Part shown: positions 33,925-43,302 of the stretch, piece by piece | How positions within the stretch are numbered: the stretch's first letter is position 1 | Layout of the letters: the number at the start of each line of letters is the position of its first letter | From: Candidatus Methanoperedens sp. | GTDB taxonomy: Archaea; Halobacteriota; Methanosarcinia; Methanosarcinales; Methanoperedenaceae | Reading direction: 5' to 3' | Assembly (NCBI GenBank): GCA_012026835.1 | Contig: VEPN01000011.1 | Span: forward strand, 1-64,000 | DNA length: 64,000 nucleotides | Notes under the pieces: generated by a model | The model's input: only the letters and a program-made list of their open reading frames with translations | What the model was told of the DNA's origin: nothing | Database searches by the model: none | Program-made: the position numbers and the translations under genes

Positions 33925-35019
33925 TTAAACTTCCGTCATAGCTGCGATATAAGACGAAGATTTCCAGACTTCTTCTAATGTCGTCTTTCGCGTTTTACCT
34001 GTCCCGAGCATCGTCGTAATCGGCTCATCCGCCCTGACCCGCCGTCCCGGCTGCGGAATATCAGCCGCTTTTTCCTTATCCATGCACCGGGTGAGCCTGT
34101 CAGACATATCCCGGCTTATGACAATATTTTTTTTTGCATAAATTATGGCCCTGGCTGCAAAGCGCACGGGATTTCCTGGTTGTGGAAGTTCACCTGCAAA
34201 TGACCTGACATGCGAATTAAAAATATTTATCCCTGTTGAAAGCTCGATAGTATCCAGGCTCCCCTGGAACCTGGGATTTATCTCGATGACTGACAGGCCT
34301 TTTTCATTCAATATGAAATCAATACCATTAGAACCAAGAAGCTTGAACTCCAGGGCGATCTGTTTTGCATAGTCTGCCATCTTGTCGCCGAATTTGGTTT
34401 GAAACGGTGTGATATTCCCGCAGTATGCAAATGGCAGCCTTGTAAGCCACGGGACTCCTATCAGTTGCTCGTTTAAAGCAACTATTTCAGAATCCTCTCC
34501 TGTACTTATAAGGGAGGCGCTGCATGGTATTCCTTCAATGAATTCCTGGGCTATGAACTCCCCGGGATTATTTTCCTGACTGAATAAAGCCAGTTCTTCC
34601 TCATTTTTTACCAGGGTGTTCTTTATTCCGCCTGAGCCAAACCTTGGTTTTACCATCAATGGAAATTCAAGTCCCGAAGGATTTTTCAACATGGAGGTCT
34701 GCGGATGCGGGATACCCATTGATAAGAATTTTTCTGAAATATTTAATTTATCATTTGTTTTTTCCATGATACCGGGCTTGTTGTTAAGTGAATTTTTAAA
34801 TCTCAAATTCTCAAACCCGGGCCCTGTTATCACTGAATCACATGATCCAGCAAATTCGTAAATCTCCTTTTCTGTCATATTCCCAAGCATCCGGGTTTTT
34901 TCAGCGCATCTGAGAAGGTCTATATCACCGAAGTAATCAAGGGCATAAGCTTCGTATCCTGCTTTCCTGGCAGAGCAAACAATGCTTCGGCTGCTGTTGC
35001 TGATCACAAGGATCTTCAT
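33925..35019 (-). CDS. ATP-grasp carboxylate-amine ligase-like protein
   Basis: A 364-residue enzyme of the archaeal COG2232 kind. It has a Rossmann-like N-terminus (ILVISNSSRSIVCSARKAG), the ATP-binding FPLMVKPRFGSGGIKNTLV with its lysine and glycine loop, GEFIAQEFIEGIPCSASLI, and the metal-binding GIDFILNEKGLSVIEINPRF. It joins a carboxylate to an amine or thiol using ATP; substrates are unknown. The start overlaps the aTrm56 stop by 4 bp. Confidence 0.85.
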   Translation of the reverse strand: MKILVISNSSRSIVCSARKAGYEAYALDYFGDIDLLRCAEKTRMLGNMTEKEIYEFAGSCDSVITGPGFENLRFKNSLNNKPGIMEKTNDKLNISEKFLSMGIPHPQTSMLKNPSGLEFPLMVKPRFGSGGIKNTLVKNEEELALFSQENNPGEFIAQEFIEGIPCSASLISTGEDSEIVALNEQLIGVPWLTRLPFAYCGNITPFQTKFGDKMADYAKQIALEFKLLGSNGIDFILNEKGLSVIEINPRFQGSLDTIELSTGINIFNSHVRSFAGELPQPGNPVRFAARAIIYAKKNIVISRDMSDRLTRCMDKEKAADIPQPGRRVRADEPITTMLGTGKTRKTTLEEVWKSSSYIAAMTEV

Positions 35020-35543
35020 TTGCTTTTTACCTCTTTTCCTGCTCTTTTTGGGATAATCTCAATCTCACCGCCGGAAAATTCTGCTTTTAACGGTTCCCTG
35101 CCTGAGGCGGCATGAAGCCTGTCCATCACAACTGCCAGGGCTGCAACTTCCGAATGGGGCTGGTTTCCCACAGCCACGTTCCAGTCGGCAAGCCCGTATA
35201 TCTCAGGCGGGACTTTCTCGGCACCGATAACTATCAGGAGATTTTCAACCGGGATTTCATTTATTACATCAGGGAGATTCATGCCGTACATTGTCAGGTG
35301 CAACACTTTTCCCCCGGCGTCTTTCCAGTTTTTTACTTCTCTCTTCCAGTTCGTAATCCTTCTGACATAGAACGAACCGCCCCACCTCTGTAATACTTCA
35401 CTGATGCTTTTTTCGATGCCGTTGTCATCTGAATCAAGGAGCATGCCTTCTGCGCCAAAAGCACGCGCAGTAAGACCCACATGGGTGGTTATCCTCTGGT
35501 CTCTCTGGATACGGTGGCCAAGCCTTAAAATCACTATTCGCAT
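35016..35543 (-). CDS. tRNA (cytidine-56-2'-O)-methyltransferase aTrm56
   Basis: Methylates the ribose of C56 in the T-loop of tRNA, an archaea-specific SPOUT enzyme. The 175-residue protein begins IVILRLGHRIQRDQRITTHV, and later has VLHLTMYGMNLPDVI, LLIVIGAEKVPPEIYGLADW and VAVGNQPHSEVAALAVVMDR, the knotted SAM-binding region. It starts 2 bp after the CPSF-like gene ends and overlaps the ATP-grasp gene. Confidence 0.92.
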   Translation of the reverse strand: MRIVILRLGHRIQRDQRITTHVGLTARAFGAEGMLLDSDDNGIEKSISEVLQRWGGSFYVRRITNWKREVKNWKDAGGKVLHLTMYGMNLPDVINEIPVENLLIVIGAEKVPPEIYGLADWNVAVGNQPHSEVAALAVVMDRLHAASGREPLKAEFSGGEIEIIPKRAGKEVKSK

Positions 35544-35545
35544 AG

Positions 35546-36784
35546 TTATAAATACACGGTTTCCGTGTTGGCCGGGGCGATTGATTCTACGCCGATTTCT
35601 TCTTTGACCCAGTCTGCAAAACCCGAAGTATTATCCCCGTGCACAGGGATAACTGTCCGGGTTCCGTTATCGCAGAACTTTTTTACAAGGTCTTTTAACT
35701 GTGCATCGCCGCAGTGGGCTGAGAAATCAAAAAGTTCAATCCTGCAATTCAGGTGTTTTATCTCATTCCTATCTTCGATATAACCACGTTCGATAGCAGT
35801 CCTTCCATTTGTCCCTTCCACCTGGTAACCTGTGAGGTGTATCTTTGATTTCGGGTCATTCCCCATCTCACTGATATAATAAAGCACCGGACCGCCATTT
35901 AGCATCCCTGCGCTTGTCACGATTACTGCGGGTTCACGAATAATTTCCTTTCGCTGCTCAGGCTTCATTATATTTGAATTCGTGAATATCTTTTCAAGTT
36001 TTAAGATATCCCTTACATATTCAGGCGATCTTTTTATAATGTTAAAAACATCAACTCCCATGCCGTCAACGTAGGCCTGAAGACCGTGCTTTTTCAGGAC
36101 AAGCATTATCTCCTGCGTCCTTCCGATGCTGAAAGCAGGTATTATCGCTTTCCCGCCGATATCAAGGGTTTCCTTTATCGACTCGATAAACCGCTTTTCA
36201 AGTACTTCTCTTGGGGTATGGTTTTTCCCAAAGTATGTACTCTCAATCAACAACGTATCGCTTTCCGGATAATCCGTGTCAGCACCATTCTGCAGTTCTG
36301 TCCTGACAGTGTTTATGTCTCCTGTATAGAACAGAGTCTGTTTGTCTTTTTCAAGATACACGGATGACGAACCCGGAATATGACCCGCATCATAAAAGCA
36401 GGCAGTGTAACCCGAAGTCTGGAATTCCTTCCTGTAAACCGCAGGCTGCGCGTATCTTTCGAATTCCTGTATCTCTTCAGTATAATATGGTATAATATGC
36501 CCTTTTTTCTCCGCTATTTTAAGTGTGTCCCTTGCAAGGAGCCCGCATAGCCTGGCAGTGAGGGAAGTAGAGTAGATTTCAGGCCTGACGTCCATTAGAT
36601 TAGGTGCAAGCCCGCAGTGATCAAGATGCCCGTGTGATATTATCAATGTCTTCGGGCGCAGGCCATTTGAAGGAAATGCCGGGGGGTCTGTGGCTTTTAT
36701 CCCGTAGTCAAGGAGTACCTCCTCATTAATAATAAAAGCCGACCTTCCGACTTCTCCCGCACCTCCTAAAAAACGTATATTAAT
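35546..36784 (-). CDS. Beta-CASP metallo-beta-lactamase RNase (aCPSF2-like), probable ATT start
   Basis: An archaeal CPSF-like nuclease without KH domains. Zinc motifs are ISHGHLDHCG, DAGHIPGSS and YTGDIN; the beta-CASP part has LLIESTYFG, PAFSIGRTQE, VTSAGMLNGG and the terminal VIPVHGDNTSGFADW. The first in-frame TTG (36646) would delete the essential first strands. The same frame continues upstream as NIRFLGGAGEVGRSAF, a typical family N-terminus, with no ATG, GTG or TTG. ATT 36784 fits, with GAGG 7 bp upstream. The product would be 412 residues. It heads the operon with aTrm56, the ATP-grasp gene, tfe and the HD gene. Confidence 0.85.
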   Translation of the reverse strand: MNIRFLGGAGEVGRSAFIINEEVLLDYGIKATDPPAFPSNGLRPKTLIISHGHLDHCGLAPNLMDVRPEIYSTSLTARLCGLLARDTLKIAEKKGHIIPYYTEEIQEFERYAQPAVYRKEFQTSGYTACFYDAGHIPGSSSVYLEKDKQTLFYTGDINTVRTELQNGADTDYPESDTLLIESTYFGKNHTPREVLEKRFIESIKETLDIGGKAIIPAFSIGRTQEIMLVLKKHGLQAYVDGMGVDVFNIIKRSPEYVRDILKLEKIFTNSNIMKPEQRKEIIREPAVIVTSAGMLNGGPVLYYISEMGNDPKSKIHLTGYQVEGTNGRTAIERGYIEDRNEIKHLNCRIELFDFSAHCGDAQLKDLVKKFCDNGTRTVIPVHGDNTSGFADWVKEEIGVESIAPANTETVYL

Positions 36785-36945
36785 ATTATCGCCTCGTTTG
36801 TTACTTAGTTTAGAATCAAATTGTTTTTATGCAATATAAAATCATATCAGTGGATAGGAGTGCAGGGATAAAATAAAAAACAGGTTTATGCAAAACCGGT
36901 TAAATTCTGCATTTTTCTGATGGTGGATAAAATCCCTTTATATGA

Positions 36946-37011
36946 TCAGGCACAGGAAGAGTGACATTTACATGTTCCTTTTGAGATTTTCTTTATCTTT
37001 TTGACCTTCAA
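36946..37011 (-). CDS. 21-aa cysteine-rich peptide (candidate)
   Basis: TTG 37011 has a strong ribosome site (GAGGTGA, 5 bp away) and encodes MKVKKIKKISKGTCKCHSSC plus A: a basic stretch then a C-K-C-H-S-S-C cluster able to bind a soft metal. It lies 80 bp downstream of the copper ATPase gene on the same strand and could be the last gene of its operon. Very short, so chance cannot be excluded. The remaining 36785-36945 and 37012-37091 hold no other supported gene. Confidence 0.33.
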   Translation of the reverse strand: MKVKKIKKISKGTCKCHSSCA

Positions 37012-37091
37012 TGTCTTCACCTCAATCAAGCAGATTATTCTAATGATTTAATTTGTTTCTGGTTTAAATTTAGAAAATCATATTGTGGTTT

Positions 37092-39335
37092 TTATATCTT
37101 TTCTCTCCTCATCAGAAGAGCGTTGATGACCACGCTTATGGAACTTAAAGACATGGTTACAGCAGCGAACTCTGGTCTTAAAACTATCCCATATGGAACA
37201 AGTATCCCTGCGGCTACCGGGATTGCTACAACATTATAGCCTGTTGCCCAGACCAGGTTCTCATTCATCTTACGCATGGTCTTATTGCTGAGATTGATGA
37301 GTTTTGAAACATCCCTCGGGTCATTCCTGATCAAAACAACATCAGCCGATTCCACTGCGACATCTGTGCCTGCACCGATCGCTATCCCGACATCTGCCTG
37401 GACAAGTGCAGGTGCATCGTTTATGCCATCCCCCACCATTGCCACTCTCTTTTTTTGATCCTGCAGTGTCTTTATGGTGTTCGCTTTCTGATCGGGAAGT
37501 ACCTCGGCAAAGAAGGTTGTCATGCCCAGTTCTTTGGCGACGTATGCTGCTGTCTGTTTATTGTCTCCTGTAAGCATAGCCACTTCCAGGCCGAGTTCTT
37601 TCAGATTTTTAACCGCTTCCCTGGATTCTTCCCGTATCAGGTCAGCCAGAGCTATCAGACCCTGAAGCCTCCTATCAGTTGCAACATAAATAACCGTCTT
37701 ACCCTGGGAAGAAAGTTTTGAAATTGCACCCTGATATATATAAGGATTTATATTTATATCCCTCATAAGATTTGCATTGCCTGCGTAAACTCCATTTTTC
37801 CCGACAATAGCCCTGGCGCCTTTTCCGGGCATGGCCATAAATTTTTCAGCTTTTACCCTCTGTAAACCTTTTTCCTGCGTTTTTTTTACTATTCCTTTTG
37901 CTATCACATGCTCAGAATTAACCTCTATGGCAGCAGCGTTCTCTAAAATTTCTCTTTCACTCCAGTCTCCCAGCCTGATAATATCTGTAACTCCAAATTC
38001 TCCCCTGGTCAGGGTTCCTGTTTTATCAAACACTACAATGTCTATCTTTTTTGCTATTTCCAGCGCTTCAGCGTTCTTTATGAGTATCCCATTATTGGCT
38101 GCCATTGTTGTGGATATCGATGTGACTGCCGGAATGGCAAGGCCCAAAGCATGTGGGCAGGCAATGACCACTACAGTGATAGCCAGTGTCAGGGCAAAAA
38201 GGCTGCCTGCCCCGATCCCGAGCCAGAAAATAAATGTCCCTGCACCCACAAAAATAGCTATAAGGGTCAGGTAGCCGGCTGCCCTGTCTGCAAGTTTCTG
38301 AACCCTGGGCTTTGAAGACATTGCCTGTTCAACAAGCTTGATAATTTGAGCGATAGCGGTTTCTTCACCTGTTTTTGTCACCCGGACCCGGATAGCGCCT
38401 TCACCATTTATCGTTCCGCCGATAACTTTGCTCTCTTTCCTTTTTTCTACAGGCTTTGATTCTCCCGTAACCATGGATTCATTGACCGAACTTTCGCCCT
38501 CTACCACCACGCCGTCTACCGGAACATTTTCACCAGGTTTAACAAGAACAATATCACCAACTTTGACATCGGAGGTAGGAATCTCGACAACATTTCCGTC
38601 TCTTATTATATTAGCAGTAGGCGGTATTAGTTTTACAAGTTCTTTTAAGGCCCCGGATGCGCTTCTCTGGGCCTTCATTTCCATCCAGTGCCCGAAAAGA
38701 ATGAAAGTAGCCAGGGTACTTATTTCCCAATAGAAATCAGGTGCTTTGAAAAGAAAAGTGGAGCCTAAACTGTATAAATACCCGGACAATAATGCAATGC
38801 TTACAAGAACATTCATATCAAGCGTATGCAGCTTAAGAGATGCCACCGAGCCCTTGTAGAAGACAAAACCCCCGTACAAAATCACAACTGAAGCCGCAAG
38901 AACAAGCAGGAAGTTCCAGACGGGATTTGGAGGGAGAGTATAACCTGCCCATCCCTGGATTGATGGCGACAGTATCAAGACGGGAATTGTAAAAATCGCT
39001 GCAACTATGAAGTGCCTTTTCATCTCGGCTTCCATCATCGCATGGTGGTCATGGGGAGCGGGCTTCATTTTTACAACTCCATGTTCGAAGTGGGCTTTGT
39101 CATGGATACTTTTTCTCTCCTCGCAAAGTACCCTGCACTCTCTTAGCTTTTCTATTATGTCCCCGGCGCTGACCATGCCTTTATGGACTTTAACTATCAG
39201 CAAGTTATTTACAGGATCAAAAACGGAATCAGTAACGTGCTCGATAGAATTCACCATATCTTCTACCTTACAGACACATTCCGGAGATATGTAATCGCGA
39301 ACTTCCAGTCTTATCGTTTCGTACTGATCTTCCAT
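37092..39335 (-). CDS. copB: P1B-type copper-transporting ATPase with CPH motif (CopB-like)
   Basis: A 747-residue heavy-metal pump. The N-terminus is a divergent HMA-like domain (SPECVCKVEDMVNSI, with CVC in place of CxxC) followed by a His-rich stretch (PAPHDHHAMM). The core has GDIVLVKPGENVPVDG, the TGES actuator loop, the intramembrane CPHALG, VVFDKTGTLTRG with the phosphorylated Asp, and VGDGINDAPAL. CPH rather than CPC defines the P1B-3 class, which exports copper (CopB in Archaeoglobus). Divergent from a copper-storage-like gene, so a shared copper response is likely. Confidence 0.93.
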   Translation of the reverse strand: MEDQYETIRLEVRDYISPECVCKVEDMVNSIEHVTDSVFDPVNNLLIVKVHKGMVSAGDIIEKLRECRVLCEERKSIHDKAHFEHGVVKMKPAPHDHHAMMEAEMKRHFIVAAIFTIPVLILSPSIQGWAGYTLPPNPVWNFLLVLAASVVILYGGFVFYKGSVASLKLHTLDMNVLVSIALLSGYLYSLGSTFLFKAPDFYWEISTLATFILFGHWMEMKAQRSASGALKELVKLIPPTANIIRDGNVVEIPTSDVKVGDIVLVKPGENVPVDGVVVEGESSVNESMVTGESKPVEKRKESKVIGGTINGEGAIRVRVTKTGEETAIAQIIKLVEQAMSSKPRVQKLADRAAGYLTLIAIFVGAGTFIFWLGIGAGSLFALTLAITVVVIACPHALGLAIPAVTSISTTMAANNGILIKNAEALEIAKKIDIVVFDKTGTLTRGEFGVTDIIRLGDWSEREILENAAAIEVNSEHVIAKGIVKKTQEKGLQRVKAEKFMAMPGKGARAIVGKNGVYAGNANLMRDININPYIYQGAISKLSSQGKTVIYVATDRRLQGLIALADLIREESREAVKNLKELGLEVAMLTGDNKQTAAYVAKELGMTTFFAEVLPDQKANTIKTLQDQKKRVAMVGDGINDAPALVQADVGIAIGAGTDVAVESADVVLIRNDPRDVSKLINLSNKTMRKMNENLVWATGYNVVAIPVAAGILVPYGIVLRPEFAAVTMSLSSISVVINALLMRREKI

Positions 39336-39563
39336 TGCAAACCCCCTTTACAGAATCAGCAAAAATACAATGCTGCACAGTAATGAAATCCCTCTATAGT
39401 ATATAATTATTCCTGTCAGTTCATGCCATGCCCAAAATAGTATTTAATTCTTTAATCCACTTTCAGTTTAAGTTCGCAAAATCTTATTTGGGATTTTCTA
39501 ACTATTTTAACCAAAAATTGTTTATGAAAAGATGCCCATAAAGATAATGTGGGAGGTGAGAAA

Positions 39564-39893
39564 TTGGTAAATCGTAAACAGGAGGAGTGTATAGAGGCTT
39601 GTAACGACTGCTTTGCGGCATGTGAATACTGCGCTACGGCATGTCTTCGCGGAAGTGATGTGAAGATGATGGTAAAGTGCATCCAGCTTTGCCGCGATTG
39701 CGCCGATATTTGTGCGCTATGTTCAAGATTCATGTCAAGAAATAGCCAGTTTGCAAACCAGCTTTGTGCCCTTTGCGCTGATATCTGTGATGCATGTGCA
39801 GAAGAATGCGAAAAACATGAAGCTGAACACTGCAGGGCATGTGCAGAAAGTTGCAGGAAGTGCGCTGAAGCTTGCCGGGAAATGGCAGCTTAA
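39564..39893 (+). CDS. Four-helix-bundle copper-binding protein (Csp/DUF326-like)
   Basis: A 109-residue protein full of regularly spaced cysteines (CIEACNDCFAACEYCATACL, CIQLCRDCADICALC, CALCADICDACAEECEKH, HCRACAESCRKCAEACR), the pattern of cytosolic copper storage proteins that line a helix bundle with thiolates. TTG 39564 is chosen because a perfect GGAGGTGA lies 4-5 bp upstream; a GTG at 39549 would place that site inside the gene. It diverges from the CopB-type pump gene, forming a copper-handling module. Confidence 0.88.
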   Translation: MVNRKQEECIEACNDCFAACEYCATACLRGSDVKMMVKCIQLCRDCADICALCSRFMSRNSQFANQLCALCADICDACAEECEKHEAEHCRACAESCRKCAEACREMAA

Positions 39894-39990
39894 GTGAAGA
39901 GCGGGTATGAACCGTTGGTATGCACTTTCAACAATACTCTACTAATTATACACTCAGGATAAATACATAATAAATATTTATCCACTTTTT

Positions 39991-40269
39991 TTAAAAATTA
40001 TCTAATAATCCATGTTCTCGATTATAATGATAGTAGAAGGCTATTGCCACAATTATGGTTATGAAAGTTATAATATTGGCCGTCATTATTATGAGATTTT
40101 TAAGATAGACTCCGTATAATGCCCACAAGATATTACCTGCACCGAACTGTAACAACGTCACAAGACTTACATCCTTTGCAGATTTTGCCCTGTGCATTTT
40201 TACTATCTGCGGCACGAATCCGAATGTTGTAAGAAAAGAAGCCGCGATCCCTATGATATGCCATTCCAT
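39991..40269 (-). CDS. SemiSWEET / PQ-loop family transporter
   Basis: A 92-residue protein with three transmembrane helices. The first contains the PQ motif (ASFLTTFGFVPQIVKMHRA), the second NILWALYGVYLKN, the third ANIITFITIIVAIAFYYH. SemiSWEETs work as dimers and move sugars by facilitated diffusion; the substrate here is unknown. The following 373 bp (40270-40642) contain no supported gene. Confidence 0.85.
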   Translation of the reverse strand: MEWHIIGIAASFLTTFGFVPQIVKMHRAKSAKDVSLVTLLQFGAGNILWALYGVYLKNLIIMTANIITFITIIVAIAFYYHYNREHGLLDNF

Positions 40270-40642
40270 ATTCTACACTTATGTTGTATTCTATATTTAT
40301 TGGTTCACTTCAAACAGAACTTATTTAACCCCTAAAGAACCTGGTAAATATGGGTAGTGCGGATGAGGAAATTAACAGAGCAGGAGGAAAAATTAACTAA
40401 AAATATATAAAACTAAATCTCCGACTATGTAGGGGAATGATTAAATATTTCATAAATTCTGTATTCCATTATAAAAACTTTTACCCCGATAAGGTTTACG
40501 TGCCAATGGGTTTATCATATGGCATATGCACATTAAAACCGTTTCCGATATAACGGATAGGATTTATTGGATTATGGGTTTTATGGCACTTAATACGGGG
40601 TAATTAACCATACAGTTAACAAAGGCTTAAAAATGGATAATC

Positions 40643-42616
40643 TCACTGTTTCTCGCAAGAATACTGGCGTTCTGAATAATAATGTTGATCCGAATATTCA
40701 AGCTTTGGAAGTTCCACAAATAAAACAAACCCGCCATCCCGTGTGTCTTCCACCCCGATACCTCCTTTGTGAAGTCTTACTATTCTCCTTGCAATTGCCA
40801 GACCCAGTCCCGAACCTTTTACACCCATCTTTCCCATCCCATAAAGCATGTCAAAAATCACGGTTTTATCAGTATCCTTTAAACCATCCCTGTCGATAAT
40901 CCTGATTTTCCAGAATACATCCCCCTCCTCACTGTTCACGATAATCTTTTTATTGCCGTATTTTATTACGCTCGATATAAGGCTGGCAAAGACCTCTCCT
41001 ATAATCTTGTTTGCCCTGATGGGCATGCTTGTGGTCACATTGTTCTCAATATCCACCCCTGCCTTTGAAGCCGAAGGACTGAGATTTTCTATAACCTCTT
41101 CTATTTTCCCTTTTAAATCCATATCAACGAATTCAAGACTTTCAAGACTCTCTATCCACGAGAATTTAGCTGCGCTATCTATTAACTCCGTGGCCCTGGA
41201 AAGGCTTCTCTCAACAGTTTCAATGTACGACCTTTTCTTGGGTTGTGTCTCGTCTTCTTTCAGAAGTTCAATAAAACCGCCTGCTGTTACCAGGTGGTTC
41301 ATAAGATCGCGGTGCATTATGTCTATGAAAAGTTCCTTCATATAGTTGGATTCTTCAAGCTCTCCAGCATATTTTTTAATCGCTTTCTCTGCACGTTTGC
41401 GCTCCGTGATATCAATCATTGAGACATGCCTTTTAGAATAATCTTCCTCATGACCAGGGGCTACCGACCATTTCAGATAAACATAAACCTCATCGCCAGC
41501 CATGGTTTTGACAACGTCCTCACCTTCAAATTCAGTCCTCCCTTGCGCAATGGCTATGAGTTCTTCTTTGAATAGCCCGTATGAATGTTCCGTAAATATC
41601 TGCCCCAGCCCGTCCATGAGTTCTTTTTTGCCAAGCGCCCTGAATAGAGAAACCGTAGCCTTGTTTACATTCACAACTTTCACCAGTTCAGTGCAGTGGA
41701 TAATTTCTTCAGGGTGTGTTTCAAAGAATTCTCTGAAATCTTCAACACCTTTACTCCTCAGGCCGTCGATATAATTTTTAATGTCCGAACTGTCTTCTTC
41801 CCACAGGGAGATCGGAGAATCCTCAAAAAGATTGCGGTATCGTTCCTCGCTTTCTCTCACAGCTTCTTCAAAACCCCGCCGCTCTGTCATATCCCTGATT
41901 ATGCCTACCATGGCTATAGGCTCGCCTTTGCTGTTTTTGACCAGGGAAGTGTTCAACCATACTGGAAATTCCCGCCCGCTCCTGTGTTTTACCATGAGTT
42001 CCCCGGCCCAGCATCCGTGCTTTTTTATGCAGGGTATGATTATATCAGCCGCAAAGTCAGGATCTATGTTCATCTCGTTAACATGTTTCCTCCTGAACTC
42101 CCCTCCAGAAAAGCCGTACATCCTCTCTACCGCCCTGTTGGAATATATAATATAGCCGTCCAGATCTACTATCTGGATGCCATCAGGCGCTTCTTCCACA
42201 GCACCGGAGAGCAACCTCAGCATATTCTCAGCCTGTTTGCGGTCTGTGATATCGCGCGCCGTAGTAAGAAGTAGTTTACGTCCGCTAAGCTCCACAAGAT
42301 CCACGTTCATCAGTGCAGTATAAATTGTGCCGTCCTTACGTTTGAGCCTGACTTCCCGGTCACGCACAATGCCGTTCTCCCTCAAAGCTTTAAGTAATGC
42401 TATGCGCTCCTCAGGTTCGGCGTAAGTAGCCCCAACGCCTGCTGATCTTAGCTCTTCAAGGGTGAAACCCATCATCTTCTGTATGCTCGGGTTGGCATCA
42501 AGCACGTTGCCTTCAAGGTCTGCTATTCCTATTCCCACCGGGGCAGCCTCAAATAATAAACGATATTTTTCATTGATAGTTTTTACGTCATCGTCAGGTT
42601 TTTCTCTTTTTCTCAT
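40643..42616 (-). CDS. Multi-PAS sensor histidine kinase
   Basis: A 657-residue soluble kinase. Four PAS-like segments can be seen: one at about 15-125 (FEAAPVGIGIADLEGNVLDA), one at 135-245 (GAVEEAPDGIQIVDLDGYII), a divergent one near 260-400 and its PAC tail near 370-410. MHRDLMNHLVTAGGFIELL carries the phospho-accepting His, and GMGKMGVKGSGLGLAIARRI is the ATP lid of the catalytic domain. Without membrane helices it senses an internal signal such as redox state. No response-regulator gene is adjacent. Confidence 0.9.
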   Translation of the reverse strand: MRKREKPDDDVKTINEKYRLLFEAAPVGIGIADLEGNVLDANPSIQKMMGFTLEELRSAGVGATYAEPEERIALLKALRENGIVRDREVRLKRKDGTIYTALMNVDLVELSGRKLLLTTARDITDRKQAENMLRLLSGAVEEAPDGIQIVDLDGYIIYSNRAVERMYGFSGGEFRRKHVNEMNIDPDFAADIIIPCIKKHGCWAGELMVKHRSGREFPVWLNTSLVKNSKGEPIAMVGIIRDMTERRGFEEAVRESEERYRNLFEDSPISLWEEDSSDIKNYIDGLRSKGVEDFREFFETHPEEIIHCTELVKVVNVNKATVSLFRALGKKELMDGLGQIFTEHSYGLFKEELIAIAQGRTEFEGEDVVKTMAGDEVYVYLKWSVAPGHEEDYSKRHVSMIDITERKRAEKAIKKYAGELEESNYMKELFIDIMHRDLMNHLVTAGGFIELLKEDETQPKKRSYIETVERSLSRATELIDSAAKFSWIESLESLEFVDMDLKGKIEEVIENLSPSASKAGVDIENNVTTSMPIRANKIIGEVFASLISSVIKYGNKKIIVNSEEGDVFWKIRIIDRDGLKDTDKTVIFDMLYGMGKMGVKGSGLGLAIARRIVRLHKGGIGVEDTRDGGFVLFVELPKLEYSDQHYYSERQYSCEKQ

Positions 42617-42752
42617 GTTGCACTTTATATCTTACCTTTTGGTAGATATATTATCTTTCATTGGTCATCGGTTGAGAAGAATCTCTGATAATGTATCGAA
42701 GTATTTATGTTTTATGCATGAATATATTAATTAAAATGAGCAAAGTTAAGGG

Positions 42753-43112
42753 TTAACGAAAAAAACGGGAGCCTGTAAGCTCGGCGGGGAGGATTTTTTT
42801 ATGTGCAATTTTTTTTAGTTTGCAGTACCATTCATATGTAAGAAAAACAAGGCAGGCGGGGGCCAGCAGGCTAAAAATCTGCGATCCAGGCAGGGTTGTT
42901 CTGCCAGAAGAACCATTAATTAGAAAAAATATACTAAAAGAGAATAAGTAAACACAATTTTTTCCAATAAAAGATGTGTTTATCAATGATTTCAATTCTT
43001 TTTTATCAATATCTTTCCACAAGAACAGGATCTGGATCGATAAAAAAATTAAAAATAAATATATATTGAGTGCAAAAGGCTCTATATATTTACTAATATA
43101 TTCATCCGCCAT
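42753..43112 (-). CDS. Small four-helix membrane protein, paralogue of the 53.4-kb gene
   Basis: A 119-residue membrane protein. IYLFLIFLSIQILFLWKDI is followed by KNCVYLFSFSIFFLING and LLAPACLVFLTYEWYCKLKK. It shares spacing and residues with the product of 53417-53812: a W near the first helix end, an FxxKNxxY motif and a terminal (E/Q)WY basic tail. No named family is recognised. It ends with a basic cytosolic tail. Confidence 0.65.
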   Translation of the reverse strand: MADEYISKYIEPFALNIYLFLIFLSIQILFLWKDIDKKELKSLINTSFIGKNCVYLFSFSIFFLINGSSGRTTLPGSQIFSLLAPACLVFLTYEWYCKLKKIAHKKILPAELTGSRFFR

Positions 43113-43302
43113 GTTCTTACCTATCCACCTAAAATCTTCTATATCTAATTATGATTATCATAATAATAAAGACTTCGTAGGTTCTTAAGTGATCCTTTTA
43201 ATAGAATTAACTCTGAGTTTTTGCCTTTTCCGTTAATTATAAGTTCATTTAGTAAACTCTTTGAACACAATTAACCATCGTGTGCAAACGTGAGAGCAAG
43301 GT

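Noticed and set aside
40350-40400. 16-codon ORF (MGSADEEINRAGGKIN) in the gap before the PAS kinase
   Set aside because: Very short, without a ribosome site or neighbours that would suggest a role.
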